This document shows positions 1-4,251 of a stretch of DNA of 5,622 nucleotides, in pieces (position 1 is the stretch's first letter; every line of letters starts with the position of its first letter). The stretch is from contig JALQYS010000184.1 in assembly GCA_023254015.1 (NCBI GenBank), forward strand, positions 1-5,622. The letters run 5' to 3'. The notes under the pieces are model-generated. The model searched no databases and had not been told where the DNA came from. It saw only the letters and a list, made by a program, of their open reading frames with translations. Position numbers and translations under genes: made by a program. This DNA is from Paracoccaceae bacterium. Lineage in GTDB: Bacteria > Pseudomonadota > Alphaproteobacteria > Rhodobacterales > Rhodobacteraceae.

Positions 1-888
1 AACGCGTTCTACGACGGGAAATACGATGTGCTTTTGGCGACAACGATCGTCGAAAGCGGGTTGGATATTCCGACCGCGAACACGATGATCGTGCACCGTG
101 CTGATATGTTCGGTCTCGCGCAGCTTTATCAAATTCGGGGCCGCGTTGGACGATCAAAGACACGAGCCTATGCCTATCTGACGACGAAACCACGTGCGAA
201 ACTGACGCCTCAGGCTGAAAAACGGCTTCGGGTGTTGGGGAGCCTCGATACACTTGGGGCTGGATTTACTCTTGCGTCTCAAGACCTTGATATCCGCGGT
301 GCGGGTAACCTCCTAGGTGAGGAACAGTCGGGCCACATCAATGAGGTCGGGTACGAGCTTTATCAGCAAATGCTCGAAGACGAGATTGCGCGGATCAAGT
401 CTGGCGCGATTGGATTGTCGGATGATGACGGACAGTGGGCGCCGCAGATCAACCTTGGCGTTTCTGTATTGATCCCAGAGACTTATGTCGCTGACCTCGA
501 TGTGCGTTTGGGCCTCTATCGTCGTTTGTCTGCCCTGACGAAGAAGGTTGAACTCGAAGGGTTCGCCGCAGAACTCATCGACCGTTTCGGCCCGTTGCCG
601 AAAGAGGTGAACACCCTGATGCTGATCGTGCGGATCAAGGCGATGTGCAAACGCGCCGGGATCAGCCGCATCGACGCCGGGCCAAAGGGCGCGACGCTGC
701 AATTCCACAATGACAAGTTCGCCAACCCCGCCGGTCTGGTGGAATTCCTGCGCGAGCAAGGGTCGGCGGCCAAGGTTCAGGGCAGCAAGATCGTGCTGAT
801 GGGCGAGATGAAGTCGGAATCCGACCGGATCAAGGGCGCCTTCAATATTGCCAAGGCCTTGGCCGAAAAGGCAAAACCGGCGAAGTAG
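1..888 (+). CDS. mfd: Transcription-repair coupling factor Mfd, C-terminal part (5' end outside window)
   Basis: Mfd is a cytoplasmic DNA translocase that pushes stalled RNA polymerase off DNA lesions and recruits UvrA for nucleotide excision repair. Only the last 295 residues are present; the frame is open from base 1, so the gene begins upstream, and it ends at TAG 886-888. Visible in order are helicase motif V (DVLLATTIVESGLDIP, window residues 9-24), motif VI (QIRGRVGR, residues 44-51, carrying the arginine fingers) and the Mfd/RecG-type segment with RGAGNLLG at about residues 99-106. From about residue 149 (INLGVSVLIPETYV) comes the C-terminal D7 domain, which in known Mfd proteins masks the UvrA-binding surface. 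RecG is excluded because it lacks this C-terminal domain. Full-length Mfd is about 1,150 residues, so roughly a quarter is shown. By hand count, G/C at third codon positions is about 60% up to base 600 and about 84% after it. The gene converges with the Dsb-like gene, 51 bp away. Confidence 0.97.
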   Translation, partial: NAFYDGKYDVLLATTIVESGLDIPTANTMIVHRADMFGLAQLYQIRGRVGRSKTRAYAYLTTKPRAKLTPQAEKRLRVLGSLDTLGAGFTLASQDLDIRGAGNLLGEEQSGHINEVGYELYQQMLEDEIARIKSGAIGLSDDDGQWAPQINLGVSVLIPETYVADLDVRLGLYRRLSALTKKVELEGFAAELIDRFGPLPKEVNTLMLIVRIKAMCKRAGISRIDAGPKGATLQFHNDKFANPAGLVEFLREQGSAAKVQGSKIVLMGEMKSESDRIKGAFNIAKALAEKAKPAK

Positions 889-914
889 CGGCGAAAATCA
901 CATGATTTCCGCCG
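889..914. terminator. Hairpin between the convergent mfd and Dsb-like genes, probable bidirectional terminator
   Basis: Immediately after the mfd stop codon, CGGCGAAAATCA (889-900) faces its near-perfect complement TGATTTCCGCCG (903-914). The stem is about 11 bp around a tight ACAT loop, with a single A-C mismatch (894/909) in the plus-strand RNA. In the minus-strand RNA the same position becomes a U-G wobble, so the stem is unbroken in transcripts from the Dsb-like gene. No U-tract follows on either strand, so this is not a textbook intrinsic terminator, but its place in a convergent gap suits a shared transcription end or a 3'-end stabilising structure. A second copy of GATTTCCGCC (917-926) could compete for the left arm. 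Confidence 0.55.
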
Positions 915-939
915 GCGATTTCCGCCCGCAAACCGCTCT

Positions 940-1680
940 TTAGCCGCGCTGGCCAGCCACGATCTGGCGCATGCCGTCCAGGGGCACATAACCGCGCACC
1001 ATGGTCTGGTCGATCACGAAGGTCGGCGTGCCCGAGATCTCCATCCTGTTGGCCAGCGCATGGTTGGCCTCGATCACCGCCAGGACCTCGGGCGATTTCA
1101 TCCGCTCCAGGATCGGGGCCGGGTCAAGGCCCAGGTCAGTGGCCAGCTTTGCCAGCGTCGCGCCATCGGGGCTGCCGCGCAGCGCGATCAGGGTGTCATG
1201 CACCTGTTTGTAGACATCGGGGCCGTGCAGTTGCAGCACCGAGATGGCGAATTGCGACGAGGTGACCGAATCTTCGCCAAGGATCGGGAATTCCTTCAGC
1301 ACAAAGCGGATATTGCCGTCGGATTTCACCAGTTCGGCCACCTCGTCATGCGCCTTGCGGCAATAGCCGCAGCGGTAGTCGACGAATTCGACCACAGTAA
1401 TGTCTCCTTCGGGGTTGCCGCCCACCCAGGAGGCCGGATCGTTGAAGATGGCGTCCTTGTGGGTTGCAAGGATCTCCAGATCGCGGTTGGCGGCGGCCTG
1501 ATCCTCGCGGCCCTGCAGGACGTCCATCGCCTCCATCAGCACTTCGGGATTTTCCAGAAGATAGCTGCGCACCTCTTCGCGGAAGGCAGCGCGTTCGGCC
1601 TCGGTCATCTCGCCCAGCCCCCCGGCAAGAGCGGAGGTTCCGATAAGGCAGGTGGCAAGGGCAAGAACGCTACGACGCAT
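940..1680 (-). CDS. Exported DsbA-family disulfide oxidoreductase/isomerase with ScsC-like N-terminal stalk
   Basis: This 246-residue thioredoxin-fold protein is predicted to act on protein disulfides in the periplasm. Residues 1-19 form a Sec signal peptide (MRRS, hydrophobic core, cleavage after SALA). Residues about 25-75 are helical and contain YLLENPEVLMEAMDVLQ, which resembles the N-terminal oligomerisation segment of ScsC-type proteins. The catalytic domain begins near residue 90 (DITVVEFVDYRCGYC), with active-site cysteines C104 and C107 in a CGYC motif. The cis-proline loop is GTPTF (T218-P219). The only other cysteine, C11, lies in the signal peptide, so the mature protein has just the redox pair. 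CGYC and Thr-cis-Pro are DsbC-like, while the single helical-insert domain and stalk are as in ScsC/Com1-type proteins; oxidase or isomerase activity is undecided. The ATG at 1678-1680 is supported by AAGGA 7 nt upstream and by the signal peptide. No DsbB or DsbD partner is in the window. Confidence 0.9.
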   Translation of the reverse strand: MRRSVLALATCLIGTSALAGGLGEMTEAERAAFREEVRSYLLENPEVLMEAMDVLQGREDQAAANRDLEILATHKDAIFNDPASWVGGNPEGDITVVEFVDYRCGYCRKAHDEVAELVKSDGNIRFVLKEFPILGEDSVTSSQFAISVLQLHGPDVYKQVHDTLIALRGSPDGATLAKLATDLGLDPAPILERMKSPEVLAVIEANHALANRMEISGTPTFVIDQTMVRGYVPLDGMRQIVAGQRG

Positions 1681-1687
1681 CAGACGA

Positions 1688-1692
1688 TCCTT
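1688..1692 (-). promoter_or_regulatory. Ribosome-binding site of the Dsb-like gene
   Basis: Read on the minus strand, AAGGA lies 7 nt before the ATG at 1680-1678. This is a good Shine-Dalgarno match at normal spacing and fixes the start that also gives an intact signal peptide. Confidence 0.65.
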
Positions 1693-1707
1693 CAGGGCAA
1701 CGCGGGC

Positions 1708-1736
1708 TTGACCATCCGGCCCGGCTTGGAGTTCAT
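1708..1736 (+). promoter_or_regulatory. Candidate sigma-70-type promoter for the aminotransferase gene (weak)
   Basis: In the 81-bp divergent gap, TTGACC (1708-1713), preceded by C to give the CTTGAC typical of alphaproteobacterial -35 boxes, is followed after 17 bp by GTTCAT (1731-1736), which matches TATAAT at only three of six positions. It would place a transcription start roughly 20 bp before the ATG at 1762. The evidence is one good box and correct spacing only. I found no convincing promoter on the minus strand for the Dsb-like gene in the same gap. Confidence 0.3.
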
Positions 1737-1749
1737 GGGCGGCAACTGT

Positions 1750-1755
1750 AAGGGG
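1750..1755 (+). promoter_or_regulatory. Ribosome-binding site deciding the aminotransferase start
   Basis: AAGGGG lies 6 nt before the ATG at 1762. This supports 1762 over the in-frame ATG at 1735, and over the long in-frame upstream extension that runs antisense across the Dsb-like gene. Confidence 0.6.
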
Positions 1756-1761
1756 CGGAAG

Positions 1762-2901
1762 ATGAAAAGATCAAGGCGTGGGCAGGTTGATCCCTTTATC
1801 GTGATGGACATGATGGAGGAGGCGCGGGCGCTAGAGGCGGCGGGCCGCAGGGTCATCCACATGGAGGTGGGCCAGCCCGACACGCCCGCACCAGCGGGCG
1901 CGCGGGCGGCGTTGGCGGCGGCGCTCGATCAGCCGCTGGGCTATACCGTGGCTCTGGGTCTGCCCGAGCTGCGGCGCGGCATTGCCGGGCTTTACGCGCG
2001 CTGGTATGGCGTCGATCTGAACCCCGACCGGGTGATGGTGACCGCCGGATCATCCTCGGCCTTCCTTCTGGCCTTCTCGGCGCTGTTTGACGCGGGCGAC
2101 CGGGTGGGTCTGGGCGAGCCCGGCTATCCCAGCTATCGCCAGATCCTGCGGGCGATGTCGCTCACGCCGGTGGGCATCCCGACCAGCGCGGAAAACCGGC
2201 TGCAGCCGGTGCCGGCCGATCTGGAGGGGATCGACATGCAGGGGCTGATCGTGGCCAGCCCCGGCAACCCCTCGGGCACCATGCTGTCGCATGCGGCGTT
2301 GAAGGGGCTGATGGATCATGCCGCCGCGCGCGGGATTTCATTCGTTTCGGACGAGATCTATCACGGGCTGCATTATGGCGACCGGGCGGTCTCGGCGCTG
2401 GAGATCAGCGACGAGGCCTATGTCATCAACTCCTTCTCGAAATATTTCAGCATGACCGGCTGGCGGCTGGGCTGGATGGTGGTGCCCGAGGATCATATCC
2501 GCACGGTCGAACGTCTGGCGCAGAACATGTTCATCTGCCCGCCGCATGTGTCCCAGGTGGCGGCACTGGCCGCGCTGGACTGTATCGACGAGCTGGAGGC
2601 CAACCGCGCCGTCTATGCCGAAAACCGCCGCCTGATGCTGGAAGGCCTGCCAAAGGCGGGCTTTACCAAGATCGCGCCGCCCGATGGGGCGTTCTATGTC
2701 TATGCCGATGTGTCGGACCTGACCGAGGATTCGCTGCAACTGGCGCGGGATATCCTGCACGGGGCAGGGGTTGCCGTGACGCCGGGGCTGGATTTCGATC
2801 CGGTGCGGGGGCGCCAGACGCTGCGGTTTTCCTATGCAAGGGCGACGGCCGACATTGCCGAGGGGCTGGAGCGGTTGCGTGTCTACATGACAGGGCGGTG
2901 A
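1762..2901 (+). CDS. Pyridoxal-phosphate-dependent aminotransferase, class I/II (fold type I)
   Basis: This 379-residue cytosolic enzyme transfers an amino group between an amino acid and a 2-oxo acid using PLP. All hallmarks of the aspartate aminotransferase superfamily are present: the N-terminal HMEVGQPDTPAP substrate loop (residues 33-44), TAGSSSA (94-100) for PLP phosphate contact, PGNPSG with N169, SDEIY with D197 and Y200, the Schiff-base lysine K227 in SFSKYFSMTGWRLGW, R235, and the C-terminal carboxylate-binding R355 in LRFSYA. The length is normal for the family. The frame is open for 234 codons upstream of 1762, but that stretch is the in-phase antisense of the Dsb-like gene. Start 1762 has a ribosome-binding site and gives a typical N terminus (MKRSRRGQVDPFIVMD). 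The family suggests aspartate, aromatic or methionine/alanine-type substrates, but specificity cannot be read here. It lies 37 bp upstream of the amidase, with no clear terminator between them, so cotranscription is possible. Confidence 0.93.
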   Translation: MKRSRRGQVDPFIVMDMMEEARALEAAGRRVIHMEVGQPDTPAPAGARAALAAALDQPLGYTVALGLPELRRGIAGLYARWYGVDLNPDRVMVTAGSSSAFLLAFSALFDAGDRVGLGEPGYPSYRQILRAMSLTPVGIPTSAENRLQPVPADLEGIDMQGLIVASPGNPSGTMLSHAALKGLMDHAAARGISFVSDEIYHGLHYGDRAVSALEISDEAYVINSFSKYFSMTGWRLGWMVVPEDHIRTVERLAQNMFICPPHVSQVAALAALDCIDELEANRAVYAENRRLMLEGLPKAGFTKIAPPDGAFYVYADVSDLTEDSLQLARDILHGAGVAVTPGLDFDPVRGRQTLRFSYARATADIAEGLERLRVYMTGR

Positions 2902-2923
2902 TGTGCCCGGGCGGTGGGATGTG
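2893..2923 (+). repeat. Short imperfect tandem duplication over the aminotransferase stop
   Basis: GGGCGGTG-ATGTG (2893-2905) is followed by GGGCGGTG-GG-ATGTG (2909-2923). The first copy contains the aminotransferase TGA; the second lies wholly in the spacer before the amidase. The GCCCGGGC palindrome (2905-2912) sits across the junction. It may be a small local duplication of the gene end. Confidence 0.5.
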
Positions 2924-2938
2924 AGTATTTTTGCCAAG

Positions 2939-4159
2939 ATGAAATGGCTTGCCGCGCTTTTTCTTGTCCTGTGCCTCGCGCCCGTTGCGGCGCAGGCGCA
3001 GGAGCTTTCGGCGCTGGCGCGGCTGGAGCCGGGGCAGTCGCAGATCTCTGACCAGGGCGCGGGGGTGGATATCCGGTTTTCCCTGTCGCAGCCGGTGCCC
3101 TGGCGGGTGCGGTTTCGCGCCGATCCGCCGCGGCTCGTGCTGGATGTGAAAGAGGTGGACTGGACTGGGGTTCAGTCGCTGTTGCAAGGATCGGCCCATG
3201 TCACGGGGCTTCGGGCCGGGGTGTTTCGGCCCGGCTGGTCGCGTTTGGTGATGGATCTGGCCGGGCCGATGAAGCTTGCCCTGAGCGAGATGACGACCTC
3301 ACCCGATACCCGGCTGGCGCTGCGGCTGGAGCCGGTCGATCAGGGGATGTTCAACATCATGACGGCGCTACCCGAGCTGCCCGGTTGGGACATGCCCGAG
3401 CTGGCCGAGCTGACAAGGCCGCCGGCGCGGATGCCGGGCAAGCTGACGGTCGTCATCGATCCCGGCCATGGCGGCATCGACCCCGGTGCCGAGCGAGACG
3501 GGGTCAGCGAGGCGCGGCTCATGCTGACCTTCGCCCGCGAGTTCAAGGAGCTCTTGCTGCGCGACGGGCGGTTTCAGGTGGTGATGACCCGCGACGGCGA
3601 TCATTTCGTGCCGCTGGAAACCCGCGTTTCGATCGCGCGGGCGGCGGCGGCCGATCTCTTCCTGTCGTTTCATGCCGATGCCCTGCCCGAGGGCGAGGCG
3701 GTGGGCGCGACGCTGTACAGCCTGTCGGCCGAGGCGTCGGATGCGGCCTCTGCGGCGCTGGCCGAACGGCATGACCGCGATGATCTTCTGGCCGGGGTGG
3801 ATCTGACGGCGCAGGACGATCTGGTGGCGACCGTCCTTATGGACATGGCCCGCGCCGAGACCCAGCCCCGGATCGACCGGCTGGCCAAGGCGCTGGAGGC
3901 GTCGATCAAGGGGGCAGGGCTGAAGATGCACAGCCGCCCGCACCAGACGGCAGGGTTTTCGGTGCTGAAATCGCCGGACATTCCGTCGATGCTGGTGGAG
4001 CTGGGCTTCATGTCCTCCGAGCGCGATCTTGAGCGGCTGAACGATCCGAAGTGGCGCGCTGAGATGGCCGAGGCGCTGCGGGCGGGCATCCTGGCCTGGT
4101 CGGATGACGAGGCCGCGATCCGCAGCCTTGCGCCCGGCAAGGCCGCCTCTGGCGATTGA
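2939..4159 (+). CDS. amiC: N-acetylmuramoyl-L-alanine amidase, AMIN + Amidase_3 (AmiC-like)
   Basis: This periplasmic zinc enzyme of 406 residues cleaves the bond between N-acetylmuramic acid and L-alanine of the stem peptide, as needed to separate daughter cells. Residues 1-21 are a Sec signal peptide (MKWLAALFLVLCL, cleavage near AQAQ/E) with no twin arginines, unlike the Tat-exported E. coli AmiA/AmiC. Residues about 25-132 fit an AMIN domain, which in known proteins targets peptidoglycan or the septum. Amidase_3 spans about 169-388. Its zinc ligands are H177 (DPGHGG), E191 (SEARL) and H245 (SFHAD), and the catalytic glutamate is E354 (LVELGF). Between H245 and E354 a helical insert (about 265-318) resembles the autoinhibitory helix of amidases switched on by EnvC/DipM-like LytM factors. 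ATG 2939 is preferred for the compact signal peptide; GTG 2903 would add 12 residues. No strong Shine-Dalgarno precedes 2939, so coupling to the upstream gene is possible. PBP1A follows after 92 bp. Confidence 0.94.
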   Translation: MKWLAALFLVLCLAPVAAQAQELSALARLEPGQSQISDQGAGVDIRFSLSQPVPWRVRFRADPPRLVLDVKEVDWTGVQSLLQGSAHVTGLRAGVFRPGWSRLVMDLAGPMKLALSEMTTSPDTRLALRLEPVDQGMFNIMTALPELPGWDMPELAELTRPPARMPGKLTVVIDPGHGGIDPGAERDGVSEARLMLTFAREFKELLLRDGRFQVVMTRDGDHFVPLETRVSIARAAAADLFLSFHADALPEGEAVGATLYSLSAEASDAASAALAERHDRDDLLAGVDLTAQDDLVATVLMDMARAETQPRIDRLAKALEASIKGAGLKMHSRPHQTAGFSVLKSPDIPSMLVELGFMSSERDLERLNDPKWRAEMAEALRAGILAWSDDEAAIRSLAPGKAASGD

Positions 4160-4192
4160 GCGCCCATCCGCCCCCTTCGCGCAGCATCGTGT

Positions 4193-4221
4193 TTTGACCT
4201 TTGCCCGGCGCCCCCCTCTAG
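4193..4221 (+). promoter_or_regulatory. Candidate promoter for mrcA
   Basis: TTTGAC (4193-4198) and CTCTAG (4216-4221) are separated by 17 bp. They resemble the alphaproteobacterial housekeeping consensus CTTGAC-N17-CTATAT at five and four of six positions. Transcription would start near 4228, about 24 nt before the GTG start of mrcA. GGGGG at 4239-4243, 8 nt before the GTG, is the only Shine-Dalgarno-like element. This would let PBP1A be expressed apart from the amidase gene. Support is pattern matching only. Confidence 0.4.
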
Positions 4222-4228
4222 AGGGCGC
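4208..4228. repeat. Palindrome/hairpin over the candidate mrcA -10 region
   Basis: CCCTCTAGAGGG (4214-4225) is a perfect 12-bp palindrome. The outer GCG (4208-4210) and CGC (4226-4228) extend the pairing if CCC (4211-4213) is bulged; alternatively GCGCCC (4208-4213) pairs with GGGCGC (4223-4228) around a 9-nt loop. No T-run follows on the plus strand, so an intrinsic terminator for the amidase gene is unlikely. It could be an operator for a dimeric regulator or a weak transcription-end structure. Confidence 0.45.
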
Positions 4229-4251
4229 GTGCGGACGCGGGGGTTTCGGGC

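Noticed and set aside
313..989. Minus-strand open frames of 148, 85 and 70 codons opposite the end of mfd
   Set aside because: They are antisense to the conserved Mfd D7 domain, overlap one another, and have no ribosome-binding site or family resemblance.
1060..1761. A 234-codon in-frame extension upstream of the aminotransferase, which would make a 613-residue fusion protein
   Set aside because: It lies exactly codon-in-phase antisense to the Dsb-like gene. Such frames stay open when TTA, CTA and TCA codons are absent from the sense gene, as is usual at high GC3. The sequence resembles no domain, and a ribosome-binding site precedes ATG 1762.
2338..3199. Overlapping minus-strand open frames of 178 and 199 codons across the aminotransferase-amidase junction
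   Set aside because: They are rich in Arg, Pro and His with no recognisable motif, and they sit opposite well-supported genes.
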